Shown: positions 1 to 10,429 of the stretch, one piece after another | How positions within the stretch are numbered: the stretch's first letter is position 1 | Layout of the letters: every line of letters starts with the position of its first letter | Notes under the pieces: model-generated | The model's input: only the letters and a program-made list of their open reading frames with translations | What the model was told of the DNA's origin: nothing | The model's database searches: none | From: Siphonodentalium dalli | Lineage: Eukaryota > Mollusca > Scaphopoda > Gadilida > Siphonodentaliidae | DNA: 64,000 nt | Assembly: GCA_032622095.1 (NCBI GenBank) | Contig: CP136068.1 | Coordinates: 12,381,729-12,445,728, forward strand | Reading direction: 5' to 3' | Translations under genes and position numbers: made by a program

Positions 1-884
1 ATGCACACACTATATGACACCTATTCTAAAATAATAAATTGGAATAGTCCATTGTTACTTTGTAGTGTTGTTTTACAGACATTGTTCTTTACAAACACTG
101 TTGTCTTATCTTAGACAAAAATTTATCCACACATTCCTTAGTTCCATAACATGATGTCATTGAAAATGATTAACCCTCTTCACACATCATATGGTTTTGA
201 TGCTTTTCATTTAATCATTCTCCTATGTTATGTCCAGGTTGATGGTGATCCACTTTTGATTTGCATGGATTTGGGATTAAAATTAAACCATTCCATAGAC
301 ACATATTATGCGATAGACAGATATAATATTATCCCTTTCACTTTGAGCCAGGTTCAGTAAGGGTTTCAATACATCACCAATTGAATATTCATCATTAGAG
401 GAAATGTCTTATTTTGAAATTCCCTCAATTGCATTTGGGCTCCAGGATAATATTAATGGTGCTGGTATTCTTGAGACTGACTTATTGTATGGGGTTCTAA
501 ATCCAATGACATGCTTTTCATAGACTATTTTGTGTTTATCAGTTCATTAGTTTGGGTAAGATTAACCCCATTCTATCCGATTTGATAACTCAAATATTTC
601 CATTGATTATGTTTATAGTTCTTGGCATAGTTGACGATAACACATCCCTAACCTGCATAGTGAGGGTCATTTGGTTTATTTGCTTAAAAATATTAACATC
701 CTCCACCAATCCTGTTGACACAATGTGATAACTAAATATTTTTCACACGATCACTATATAAAGTGTGAATTGTTGAAACTTTTGCACTCATGAAAAGGTT
801 GGTGTAAGGATTTATAAAATTTATAAAAATAGCTAATCGCTATCGCCAAGGTATGGGTTAAACATCTGCCGATCGTGATCGGCC
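1..884. other. AT-rich sequence without recognised gene
   Basis: No convincing exon, RNA gene or repeat was recognised here. The only open frame of note (151-360, 69 codons) is short, has no recognisable motif and sits in AT-rich sequence, so I do not call it. The stretch ends where a truncated family-A MITE begins. Confidence 0.5.
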
Positions 885-1031
885 TCTCGTTTCTTACATT
901 CTTTAACAATTTTATAATTTTTAATGTGTTAAGCCAATGCATTCTCTTATATATGCGAGGCGACCTATGGTCGACTCACATATATAAGAGAATGCATTGG
1001 CACAGGGCCCTTCTGTTGGGTAAAGGGTTAA
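885..1031 (-). mobile_element. MITE family A, truncated copy
   Basis: Reverse-strand, truncated copy of the family seen complete at 5690-6089. It retains the TTAA-flanked end (TGTTGGGTAAAGGG then TTAA at 1028-1031), one complete palindrome built on GCCAATGCATTCTC, and the AT-rich linker down to about 888, where similarity to the family stops. The other end and second palindrome are missing. Confidence 0.75.
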
Positions 1032-1282
1032 TTGCACACATAATGACACAGAATATCCAATAAACCTATTGGTATAATTATTGTATTCAATTAAAGTGAT
1101 GTGACACGACACAAATTGAAAGAACATCAAAGGATTCAATGTGCGGCTGCTGATACGGTTATCTTTCATCGGCCATCGTGTCATCGGCCAAGGCTGTTTA
1201 TTTATTAGCGACATTGTCAATTTCATAATTGGTGTTTGTGTAAGTAATTCTCACTAAATACAGCAGCTTTTGTTTTTAGCGT

Positions 1283-1713
1283 TTAACCCTTTACCCAACA
1301 GAACGGCCCTGTGCCAATGCATTCTGTTATATATGCGAGTCGACCATAGGTCGCCTCGCATATATAACAGAATGCATTGGCTTAACACATTAAAAATTAT
1401 AAAATTGTTAAAGAATGTAAGAAAAAATGGTAAAAAGTGTTAAAAAAAGATTTTTTTTAGGCCAATGCATTCTCTTATATATGCGAGGCGACCTAGAATC
1501 TCAAACTCTAGGTTTCAAACGACCTATGGTCGACTCGCATATATAAGAGAATGTATTGGCACAGGGCATAACTGTAACCATCACAATGTGGTCAATGAGC
1601 CGGTTCCAATGATATCCATATTTGTATGGTTTTATTGAGACAGACCCAAGATAATTTAGGCTGTTGCAGCTTTATTTGGCCGGTTTTGGCCGGTTTGTTG
1701 GGTAAAGGGTTAA
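1283..1713 (+). mobile_element. MITE family A (TTAA-flanked, piggyBac-like)
   Basis: Complete copy bounded by TTAA at 1283-1286 and 1710-1713, with terminal inverted repeats CCCTTTACCCAACA / TGTTGGGTAAAGGG. Inside are two palindromes of about 69 bp in opposite orientation, separated by an AT-rich linker. The second palindrome carries an extra insert of about 30 bp near its centre (about 1494-1524). TTAA target sites and ends beginning CCC are typical of the piggyBac superfamily; no transposase is present, so it is non-autonomous. The superfamily assignment is inference from the ends. Confidence 0.8.
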
Positions 1714-2057
1714 CACTGTCCTTGCCGTGTTGGTATATTGTATTGTACTATTTTTCCCTTAAAACATAGTGCATGCTCAATTTAATGCAACTAACCGACT
1801 TGGGATTCTGGAGTCGACTATTGGTGAACAATTTGTCGATGTCGACTAATCGACAAATCGTTTCAACACTATTTGGATATCGGTTTATGCATTCAATGTT
1901 AAATTTGACATTTTCAAACAATGTTTTTGTTTTGTCTAATCATATTTTACTGAACTTTTACTGAATGATTTGTAGAAATCTGTTGTAATACTCGTTGTAG
2001 TTAAGCTGCGAGACTACTTCCGAATATTGGATTCACATAAATGTCATCTTATTTCAG

Positions 2058-2267
2058 CGACATCTACCTTTTGGTAATCTGCCCCCACTAGCTGTGAGAC
2101 TACCTCCGAGCAATGGACCATCATCTGGCCAGAGGTTACCGCCAGTCATTGTTGGGACATCCAACGAGTCGTCAGTGCCTCCTCCTGGCTACGACAGCCT
2201 GTTCCGTGCAACAGTGACGACAACACACGGCACAGATAAACAATCCAGCTGGTTCCAACAGCAATAA
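2058..2267 (+). CDS. possible terminal coding exon with a PPxY motif
   Basis: A splice-acceptor-like ATTTCAG ends at 2057 and opens a frame of 69 codons to TAA at 2265-2267. The predicted tail is rich in Pro, Ser and Thr and holds PPPGYDSLF, a PPxY-type motif that in many adaptor and membrane proteins binds WW domains such as those of NEDD4-family ligases. Codon use and composition are less AT-rich than the surroundings, which supports coding. No upstream exon was found, but a degenerate duplicate of part of this exon (frame reading roughly AxRLxPxxG) lies at about 2005-2030. Host gene identity is unknown. It could be an exon of a decayed gene. Confidence 0.4.
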   Translation, partial: RHLPFGNLPPLAVRLPPSNGPSSGQRLPPVIVGTSNESSVPPPGYDSLFRATVTTTHGTDKQSSWFQQQ

Positions 2268-2550
2268 TGGATATGACACACTGTTCCACACAATAATGGA
2301 TATGACACACTGTTCCACACAATAATGGATATGACACACTGTTCCACACAATAATGGATATGACACACTGTTCCACACAATAATGGATATGACACACTGT
2401 TCCACACAATAATGGATATGACACACTGTTCCACACAATAATGGATATGACACACTGTTCCACACAATAATGGATATGACACACTGTTCCACATAATAAT
2501 GGATATGACACACTGTTCCACAATAATGGATATGACACACTGTTCCACAC
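2263..2550 (+). repeat. 29-bp minisatellite derived from the adjacent exon
   Basis: About ten tandem copies of a 29-bp unit containing GGATATGACACACTGTTCC. The unit matches the exon segment coding for GYDSLF (GGCTACGACAGCCTGTTCC), so in one frame each unit reads GYDTLFHTI. The period is not a multiple of three, so the frame changes from copy to copy. The long reverse-strand frames across it are therefore repeat artefacts. Confidence 0.85.
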
Positions 2551-2560
2551 AAGTATGGAA

Positions 2561-2826
2561 TTAACCTATTCATGACAGGAGCTGCGCTGGTGCAGCATTA
2601 AATATCTTGTGCCCGTGCATTCTCTTATATATGAGAGTCTCCCATAGAGAGCCTCACATAATATATAATAGAATGCATTGGCTTTCAAGGTCAAGGTAAA
2701 TATTGTTAGGCAAACGTATTCTCTTATATATGCGAAGTTCCCTATAGGAAACTCACATATATACGAGAATGCATTCGCACAGGGTTTTTGCAAAATTTCA
2801 GGAAGCTCCAGTCACGGAAGGGTTAA
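2561..2826 (+). mobile_element. MITE family B (TTAA-flanked)
   Basis: Bounded by TTAA at 2561-2564 and 2823-2826. The ends are inverted repeats of about 19 bp (CCTATTCATGACAGGAGCT against the complement of AGCTCCAGTCACGGAAGGG). The interior has two imperfect palindromes resembling those of family A (core TTCTCTTATATATG) but with different flanking sequence and ends. It is non-autonomous and piggyBac-like by target site. Confidence 0.75.
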
Positions 2827-3549
2827 CGCTGAATTGTCATTATCATGTGGTTTTGTGCAAAAGCCACCCAGGATCTTAAACTCTCGTTAACATCAACAGC
2901 TGGACCACTAATTTAAACCGTTTTTTTGCGAGAGTTTGAGATTCTGGGTAACTTTTTGATGCTGGTTGGCACTTTGCACGAAACCATGTGACCATGACCA
3001 ATTCGCCAAATTAACATTTATCAATATTTGCACACAACTCAGTTGCGATTCAGCATAATTGGATTGCACTTCAGTGCAGGTAGTAATAAATTTGGCCTCT
3101 CAAGCACCACAATGACAACTACACAAATATTTTATAAACATTCTAGCTGTAACCATGGATACATAATGCCATGATTATTTTGCTGCAAACTAACTACACA
3201 AAGCATGATGAACAGGCAGTGAACCCTGTTGCATCCAGATGTAACCATGGTTACTATAAATCATGCTCAGTTCCATGTCAGATCATACTGATTTTTTCCT
3301 GTCATTATGAAGCTATTAGAAACCTTCAATTATTTTTCCACCGATTCAGTTCAAAGTAACTTAAATTGTGCATAATGGGTCAAAATTCCATATTTCGTGG
3401 TTTGCTACTTTACTTTCTCATCTTTCCTGGTGATGTTCAACACAAACAACTGAAAAATTTGGCAATATCTGCAGATTGCACAATTCGCAGTCAAATTATA
3501 GCAATCTGATAGCAGCGTAGCTGGTGAATTAATCACAAAATTTGCATAG
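2827..3549. other. unassigned sequence with a small inverted repeat
   Basis: No gene recognised. An imperfect inverted repeat links 2866-2886 with 2929-2950 (arms contain AAACTCTCG / CGAGAGTTT). The motif AGAATCTCAAACTCT, present here in complement, also occurs inside the extra insert of the MITE at 1283-1713. Confidence 0.45.
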
Positions 3550-3663
3550 TTCTCTCAGTGAGAGCTTTCCAATGAATGGCAACAAGCCATATTTCCGACT
3601 AAATCCTGAAAAATTACCCATAATTCTGCTGTGGTTAAGGAGTCAATTATTTAGGGCATTACT
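3550..3663 (+). mobile_element. hairpin MITE family C, right half
   Basis: Right half of the palindromic element seen complete at 6952-7162, from the centre (CTCTCAGTGAGAG) to the end GGGCATTAC. The left arm is absent, so this is a truncated copy. Confidence 0.7.
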
Positions 3664-3883
3664 TACCTCTAAAGTTAGTGTTTATTTACCTTGTGACTTT
3701 CATTACCAACCAATGTTCAAGTATCATTTTTTTTTTCATTCAGAGAAGCTCAAGACAAATACACAATCAGTGGCTATTGCAGTACATAAAGCTTTCTTGT
3801 GGGCCTGGCAATGCAATTTGCATAGAACAAATTTCATTTGTTTTGTAAATGTTTGACTTTCAGGGTCTAAATTTTCTCAGCTT

Positions 3884-4886
3884 GGGATATCAGTTGGGAT
3901 GATGCTGTTTTGGACCGAGTCCCATTCCATTACTCTTTTATAACCCAGAATCGTGGGCGGGAGTTATCTTGCTTGTATGTCTTCGGTTTAGGTAAAATGG
4001 AATCTTTGCATATATAAGGATTAACTGTCATGTGGACTGTTTTTATGGAGATGTAACGGTGAGGTAAGTGGACATAACTTGTGTAAAACCCGAAGGGTTT
4101 TACATACAAGTTATGTCCACTTACCTCACCGTTACATCTCCATAAAAATAGTCCACATGACAGTTAATCCTTATATTTATATACATTTAGCGAAAAAGCC
4201 ACTTTTGTAAATATATTTAAATCGAAAAGTGTATCGTGACAAGATCAGCCCAAAATACCCAATAGCACCCTTGGCAAAAGATAATAGGAACAATTTCTCT
4301 TCATGTTGAAACCCGATGATGTATTAAGTCAATCCTGCGCGAGTCAAAATGCGCCCAAAGCATTACGCGTTCGTCTTTCCAAACCTAATGACGTATCGAT
4401 GGTGTTATTAGCTTGGTGTTATATGAGTCGTTGCGCATTCACCGAGAAATAACTGCAACTAGCCACGTGGGCGCCGACCAATCAGAATGCTGGATTTAGT
4501 GATGACAACACTTAGTGTGTAAATATACATGTATGAACATAGAGGGCAGCTTTTCCTAAGCATGATGATAGCAAACATGTGTGTATCAGAGATCTGTTAA
4601 ATGTCAAAGCAACAAGATAAATTATGTAAACAAAGCCTTGTTTTCTCAGAGAATTTCTATCTGTTGCGCTATCAGAAAAATCATGTAAACAATACATTAA
4701 ACGATTTATCCTCACTCAGAATTTTTTCTATCACGGTAAATGATATATTATTTTGAAGACAGATTAATCATAGACATGTCAATATGCCTGGACTTTCACA
4801 GAGTACGTCTTTTGAATGAAAGTCAATTATAGAAGAGCAAGAGGGCGAGACTCGGTCCAAAACAGAATCAACCCAACTGATATCCC
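3884..4886. mobile_element. 1-kb DNA element with 38-bp terminal inverted repeats
   Basis: Sequence 3884-3921 (starting GGGATATCAGTTGGG) is the near-exact reverse complement of 4849-4886 (ending CCCAACTGATATCCC), and weaker complementarity continues inward. No coding capacity of note lies between, so it is a non-autonomous element. I could not see a clear target-site duplication, so the superfamily is unknown. It encloses the palindrome at 4012-4176. Confidence 0.65.
4012..4176. repeat. 165-bp near-perfect palindrome
   Basis: Two arms of about 75 bp fold back around GTAAAACCCGAAGGGTTTTAC. It lies inside the element at 3884-4886 and may be an independent hairpin insertion or part of that element. 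Confidence 0.8.
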
Positions 4887-4951
4887 TAGCGGTTGTGGAC
4901 CGAGAAGACTTGGTTCTATCATGAAATCACAAATTTCATAGGATTATTATA

Positions 4952-5049
4952 CAGTAATGCCCTAATTAATCGACTTCTTAACCACAGCAGAATTATGGGT
5001 ACCCATAATTCTGCTGTGGTTAAGAAGTTGATTAATTAGGGCATTATTA
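4952..5049. mobile_element. hairpin MITE family C, internally deleted
   Basis: Starts CAGTAATGCCC after TA at 4950-4951 and ends in the inverted form before TA at 5050-5051. Both outer arms are kept, but the central part including the CTCTCAGTGAGAG apex is lost, leaving a short hairpin around GTACCC/GGGTAC. Confidence 0.75.
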
Positions 5050-5583
5050 TACTTGATTTATCGTTGGTGGGCTTCTAAAATGTTCTATCGTAGAAAAAAT
5101 TAAATTTTACAGGAGACACAAATAAATATTTATCTGTGGAACTAACATTGGTATCTACCAATCCCTTTGCATAATAACCCATTATATCACAGTGGTTATT
5201 AAAGATAAAATTTCATATTGATAATCTATCCTAGCGGATGAAAAAAACATTATTTTATGCAATATTACAACAGTAAAAATTAATAAGTCATAGTTAACGT
5301 TAATAATTAACGATTTTAAAACATGATTTTTCCTGGAAAATGGCATTTATATTTGAAAAATTCACAAGTTCTCTGAGGAAATATATGTTATCGAACCCGT
5401 ATATTCGCGCCAAAATGTCAGATAGGAGATTCTAGAAGCACAACGACCATGTACTTTTGACTGTGATAAGGAGAAGCCTTTTACTTGTATATAGCTTTGT
5501 AATTTTATATTGTTTCACAAAAAAAACATGTACATGTATGATATCCCATTAAAAAGCTGATAATTACTATAAAGGAGATTGCT
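5050..5583. other. AT-rich sequence without recognised feature
   Basis: No exon, repeat or RNA gene recognised. Confidence 0.5.
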
Positions 5584-5654
5584 AATATGAATCGTACGTG
5601 ACACTATAATTGACTATAATATGAATCGTACGTGACACTATAATTGACTATAAT
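5584..5654 (+). repeat. 34-bp direct duplication
   Basis: Two adjacent identical copies of a 34-bp unit containing ATGAATCGTACGTGACAC. Confidence 0.85.
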
Positions 5655-5655
5655 A

Positions 5656-6440
5656 GGTGAGTATGGATATTGGTGTTTTGTGAATGCAATTAACCCTTTA
5701 CCCAACAGAAGGGCCCTGTGCCAATGCATTCTCTTATATATGCGAGTCGACCATAGGTCGCCTCGCATATATAAGAGAATGCATTGGCTTAACACATTAA
5801 AAATTATAAAATTGTTAAAGAATGTAAGAAAAAATGGTAAAAAGTGTTAAAAAAAGATTTTTTTTAGGCCAATGCATTCTCTTATATATGCGAGGCGACC
5901 TATGGTCGACTCGCATATATAAGAGAATGCATTGGCACAGGGCATAACTGTAATCATCACAATGTGGTCAAGGAGCCGGTTCCAATGATATCCATATTTG
6001 TATGGTTCTATTGAGACAGACCGAAGATATTTTAGGCTGTTGAAGCTTTATTTGGCCGGTTTTGGCCGGTTTGTTGGGTAAAGGGTTAAATAGGAATAAT
6101 CCAAATTCATATTTCATAAAATATGATTCAAAATCAGTGTCTTACTAAATCGGTACCATGTTTGTATTTGTGATGAAGTTTTACATGTCTCGATCCATGC
6201 GAATGATTAATCATGATAGCACATGATAATAATCAACTATTTTGACGATAAAATCGCTCCTTGATAATAATATTTAGACCAATTGAATGTCAATTGAATT
6301 TCTTACAAGGATAGATTTTATCGTCATGTTAGTAAATGTCATTTAGAAAGGCATACTAATGTCATGATTAAATAAAATAATTATATAAGCTGGCGCAAGA
6401 TGTTACAAACTAATTTTACTGCAATGTTATCCACGGTGGA
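5656..6440 (+). repeat. dispersed repeat CC, copy 1, split by a MITE
   Basis: The flanks of the family-A MITE (about 5656-5689 and 6090-6440) align with about 8839-9130: both copies share GTTTTGTGAAT before the insertion point and AATCATATTTCA-like sequence, GGTACATGATAA-like sequence and AAGCTGGCGCAA further on. The copy near 8.9 kb lacks the MITE. Function is unknown and no coding frame is seen. Confidence 0.65.
5690..6089 (+). mobile_element. MITE family A, complete copy in repeat CC
   Basis: Bounded by TTAA at 5690-5693 and 6086-6089, with ends CCCTTTACCCAACA / TGTTGGGTAAAGGG. It has two 69-bp palindromes (arms starting GCCAATGCATTCTC) and an AT-rich linker. Downstream of the second palindrome comes a tail ending in a doubled TTGGCCGG motif. 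This is the best-preserved copy in the window. It has inserted into repeat CC, and the copy at about 8.87 kb shows the uninterrupted site. Confidence 0.85.
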
Positions 6441-6616
6441 GAATCACACGGTTTCGAGGTTGGTGAGTACCACGCATTCAAAATGTGCAAATGCACAAAA
6501 TCATAATATACGAGGAACTGACACCAAACAGCAGTTTGACTGTTACGAGCATGTGCTGGTTTATTTTTGAAACAAGTTTATACCTTATTTGTTCGGAAAT
6601 ACTTGGTGCTTTTCTA

Positions 6617-6719
6617 TAACATTCTGACCAAAGTTGCTAGTCGGATGTGTGTGCGAGGAATACACCAGTCCATACATCTCGGTAAATGCTTTGACTGACA
6701 ACTTTGGTCAGAATTGTTA
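6617..6719. repeat. 103-bp inverted repeat
   Basis: Arms of about 20-25 bp (TTCTGACCAAAGTTG and its complement CAACTTTGGTCAGAA) enclose about 50 bp. Possibly a small hairpin MITE; no target duplication was established. Confidence 0.6.
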
Positions 6720-6951
6720 GAGCAAACAAATCTGAATGAGGTATCATCTTGTTTGCTCGTAGCTGTCAAAATACTATGTAATATGTCATATGTTAGTTTA
6801 TTACCTTTTTTCCTTGCTTCTGGTCGCGTTTTCGATCGCGTCGGCCATTTTGAATGCATGATACTCATCAACTCGAAACCACGTGATTCCCCACCATGTT
6901 ATTGAGAGTGTAATTTGGCTGCAGTGAATTTAGCACTGCAATATTCAACTA

Positions 6952-7162
6952 CAGTAATGCCCTAAATAATCGACCCGTTAACCACAGAGGAATTATGGGT
7001 AACTTTTCAGGATTTAGTCGGAAATATGGCTTGTTGCCATTCATCGGAAAGCTCTCACAGAGCTTTCCGATGAATGGCAACAAGCCATATTCCCGACTAA
7101 ATCCTGAAAAGTTACCCATAATTCTGCTGTGGTTAAGGTGTCGATTATTTAGGGCATTACTG
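6952..7162. mobile_element. hairpin MITE family C, complete
   Basis: A 211-bp near-perfect palindrome starting CAGTAATGCCCTAAATAAT and ending in its complement, flanked by TA at 6950-6951 and 7163-7164. The apex is around CTCACAGAG. TA target duplication and a CAGT start fit non-autonomous Tc1/mariner-type elements; this is inferred from the ends only. Other copies are at 3550, 4952, 8520 and 15595. Confidence 0.8.
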
Positions 7163-7164
7163 TA

Positions 7165-7620
7165 GCTATAATATAACAATAACATGATATTGTTAGGGCA
7201 TTACAGTTCATTAGAGCGGACCATCAAATTATTAAAGTGATGTGAAACACTCCAGCAGGGTGATCAGATAGAAATTTCCTCAAATTAGTTATATATGTTG
7301 CAAATATTATATCCAAATCGACAACACATATACCGGTATACCGTCATTCTTATATATTAATGAAATGCAGTGACTCTCGATGGCAATATCAGTTTCGTAA
7401 GTTTATCTCCGATAGTTGCGTCCCGAATCAAGAAGTAATTATTTACATTTGAGCATAGTTCGGACGATGTTTTCTATGGAGTGGTCGATTTGCTTCAGAT
7501 TTTAGGTTATGTTAGTTGAATATTACATTCCCCCAGTTGGCATGACACCTGAATACTAACTTATCAGTTTCTCTTACCAGAACAAGTTCATAATTTGTCT
7601 TTAAAAGCCCAACATCCTAT
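7165..7620. other. unassigned AT-rich sequence
   Basis: No gene recognised. Part of it (about 7430-7600) is similar to 46390-46520 (shared GAGCATAGTTCGGACGATG-like stretch and TGCTAACTTATCAGTTTC), so it is a dispersed repeat fragment. Confidence 0.5.
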
Positions 7621-7938
7621 TTAACCCTTTACCCAACAGAACGGCCCTGTGCCAATGCATTCTCTTATATATGCGAGTCGACCATAGGTCGCCTCGCATA
7701 TATAAGAGAATGCATTGGCTTAACACATTAAAAATTATAAAATTGTTAAAGAATGTAAGAAAAAATGGTAAAAAGTGTTAAAAAAAGTTTTTTTTTAGGC
7801 CAATGCATTCTCTTATATATGCGAGGCGACCTATGGTCGACTCGCATATATAAGAGAATGCATTGGCACAGGGCATAACTGTAACTATCACAATGTGGTC
7901 AAGGAGCCGGTTCCAATGATACCCATATTTGTATGGTT
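7621..7938 (+). mobile_element. MITE family A, 3'-truncated
   Basis: Begins with TTAA at 7621-7624 and CCCTTTACCCAACA, carries both palindromes and the linker, then loses similarity within the tail at about 7938 before the right inverted end. Confidence 0.8.
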
Positions 7939-7939
7939 C

Positions 7940-8517
7940 GTATAAATCGTTACATAAATGCCAGAGAAGCTCATGTTATTACATGTACTAATGATTACAA
8001 ACGAAAGATTGAAGTTTGATAATATGCGGCGTACCTTTTGGGAAAATAATTTTGGCTGTTATGGTCGTGACATCGTTAAAGTGGTGAGCTGTTATTGAGC
8101 AAAAATTTCATTATCGGCCCACCGCCTCTCATAGTTGAAATCAGGATGTGCCTGACCTGATAATGAAGGCTGATATTTCCTAGTGCTGTCAGGTGCTGTC
8201 ATTATTAACTGTATATGGTAATTGATCAATCATTGATTTGGAATTATGTCAACAACAATAAATCAGAAATTTGAATTACTCTGTATAATAGCTGGTATCA
8301 TGTGATCTCCTTGGGTATTTATAGGTTCAGTTTATATATTATATTGTTTGATTTTTCAACATTATTTCAAACATTATGTTACATAATATTATTTTATGTT
8401 GCTGAGCTGTAGATTGGAGGTATAGTTTTTTTTAACACATCTTTAAAAACATAATCGATTATAAAATGTTATAATCATGATATATCACGTGCTGGCAGAG
8501 AGAGGGAGAGACAGGGG
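7940..8517. other. AT-rich sequence with short repeat fragments
   Basis: No gene recognised. ATCAGGATGTGCCTGACCTG at about 8142 matches the right end of the element at 8710-9305, and TATATCACGTGCTGGCA occurs both at about 8480 and about 9315, so parts of this stretch belong to a dispersed family. Confidence 0.45.
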
Positions 8518-8519
8518 TA

Positions 8520-8709
8520 CAGTAATGCCCTAAATAATCAACTCCTTAGTTTTTCATGATTTAGTCGGAAATATGGCTTGTTGCCATTCATCGGAAAGCT
8601 CTCAGTGAGAGCTTTCCGATGAATAGCAACAAGCCATATTTTCGACTAAATCATGAAAAGTTACCATTAATTCTGCTGTGGTTAAGGAGTCGATTATTCA
8701 GGGCATTAC
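8520..8709. mobile_element. hairpin MITE family C copy
   Basis: Palindromic copy starting CAGTAATGCCC after TA at 8518-8519. The right arm reaches GGGCATTAC at 8709 and then abuts the repeat beginning CAGGTCAGACAC, so the last bases of the right end are altered. The centre CTCTCAGTGAGAG is kept. Confidence 0.75.
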
Positions 8710-8720
8710 CAGGTCAGACA

Positions 8721-8838
8721 CATCCTGAATTCCACTATTATAGTGGTATATGACCATTACATCCTGAATTCCACTATTATAGTGGTATATGACCATTACA
8801 TCCTGAATTCCACTATTATAGTGGTATATGACCATTAG
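8721..8838 (+). repeat. three tandem 39-bp units
   Basis: Three near-identical 39-bp copies, each containing the small palindrome CCACTATTATAGTGG. Confidence 0.9.
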
Positions 8839-9240
8839 CGTTTTGTTACCGTTTTGTGAATTTAATAACAGAGGGATAATCCAAAATCATATTTCACGCA
8901 AATTATTGAAAATCGGTGTCACACTAATTCGGTATTATACATATATATTGTCCAGGAGAATGATTATCATGATGGTACATGATAAGCAACTCAATTAGCA
9001 TTCAATTAGTTTAAATGTTGTTAATGAAGGAGTGATTGAGTTGTCCTGTTATTGTCATTTAGAAAGGAATATATTAGTAATATTATTGAATAAAACAAAG
9101 CTGGCGCAAAAGATTGCACAACAAATTTTATCGGAAGACTGTTCCTTCACTGTGATATTGTTAAGAGTGAAATTTGGCTGTGCACTGACGTGCGCTGTCT
9201 TCTATTCCCGACGCAAATTCAGGAAACATGAATATGTTAT
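8839..9240 (+). repeat. dispersed repeat CC, copy 2, without MITE
   Basis: Aligns with the sequence surrounding the family-A MITE at 5690-6089 but has a single TTTAATAA at the corresponding point, so it represents the pre-insertion state. Confidence 0.65.
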
Positions 9241-9409
9241 GGTCATATACCAATATAATAGTGAAATACCACTATAATAGTGGAATTCAGGATGTGTCTG
9301 ACCTGATTACTGTATATCACGTGCTGGCATAAACAGGGGAATCTTGGTCTAATATTCACATTCCTAGTCACATTATTCTGATGTATATGTTTTTTTACTT
9401 GTTAACTGT

Positions 9410-9603
9410 TTAACCCTTTCATGATGGGAGCTGCGCTGGTGCAGCATTAGGGATCCTGTGCCAGTGCCTTCTCTTATATATGTCAGTCTCCCATAGGAAG
9501 CCTCACATATATAAGAGAATGCTCTGGCTTTCAAGGTCATGGTAAATATTGTTGGGCCAATGCATTCTCTTATATATGCGAGGCTCCCTATGGGAGACTC
9601 GCA
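9410..9603 (+). mobile_element. MITE family B, 3'-truncated
   Basis: Begins with TTAA at 9410-9413 and CCCTTTCATGATGGGAGCT, has the first palindrome and half of the second, and stops at GGGAGACTCGCA. Confidence 0.7.
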
Positions 9604-9681
9604 AGATACAATCTTGACAAATGTTCCTTAATTTTGTCAAGGAAACTCTATGAATTTAAGCCTTGAAAGAGTGTGTCATCT

Positions 9682-9775
9682 GCAGAATGAGGTTCCCCAG
9701 AGGGTGAATTTAGTGATGGTATCACACACGGTGGGCTAGCATCACCAAATTCACCTTTAATGAACCTCATTCTGC
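9682..9775. repeat. fold-back repeat family F, copy 1
   Basis: Inverted repeat of about 94 bp with arms GCAGAATGAGG ... CCTCATTCTGC, with inner arms holding GGTGAATTTAGTGATG and its complement. The same structure recurs at 9878, 16343, 40271, 40815 and 41115. Confidence 0.75.
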
Positions 9776-10427
9776 TGAGGCCTCAACTGAAAATTAGGGG
9801 ATATAGAATCAGAACAGAATTAACTAAAATAAATGTTATTTTGAGACTATAGATACTTCCCAGAAGATGAGGCCTAAGCAGAATGAGGGTGAATTTGGTG
9901 ATGCTAGCATACTCTATGTGTGGGATAGCATCACTAAATTCACCCTCTGGGGACCTCATTCTGCAAATGACAAAATCAGCAAGTACGCAGCTAAATCATC
10001 AAAGTAATAATTGATCATGCCAGACAAATTGTAGCAAATAATCAACTTAGTTTGTTCAATTAACTGATTTTGCCAATTTTATTTTTCAAGCAATTAAAGG
10101 GGTACTGCACGCCATTTTCAATAAATTCCCGGTGATAACAACAATCTAATATCGATAGTATATAGAAAATAGTAATTTGAATCGAAGATGTATTATGTAA
10201 ACGTTCAGGTTAATAGGTTATCTTAAAATCAAAGTTAATAATTAAAAAAAATTATTTATAGCTGGAGTCATAAAATTTAATTACAAATTTCCGTGTACAA
10301 GACGTCAAATAATTCACCGATAGTGGATTGGGCCACTGAAAGCGTGGCACACATGATCATGTAAAATATTATGTTGATAATGGGTGTAAACTCAAGGCAC
10401 TAACTGACTTGTGACTATACAATGACT
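9776..10427. other. dispersed repeat plus unassigned sequence, with fold-back F copy 2
   Basis: A second fold-back copy lies at 9878-9964 and lacks part of the left arm. Its upstream flank (about 9785-9877, containing AGATACTTCCCAGAAGATGA) is shared with 41010-41114, so the fold-back sits inside a longer repeat. From about 9970 to 10427 no gene is recognised. Confidence 0.6.
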
Positions 10428-10429
10428 TA

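Larger units (their letters stand above)
8710..9305. mobile_element. element with inverted ends, left end triplicated
   Basis: CAGGTCAGACACATCCTGAA at 8710 is the complement of the sequence ending at 9305, and complementarity continues for over 50 bp on each side. A 39-bp part of the left arm is tandemly repeated three times. The interior is a copy of repeat CC. No coding frame of note; superfamily not determined. Confidence 0.6.

Noticed and set aside
2146-2573. Three overlapping reverse-strand frames of about 120-134 codons
   Set aside because: They are three phases of the 29-bp repeat read on the wrong strand.
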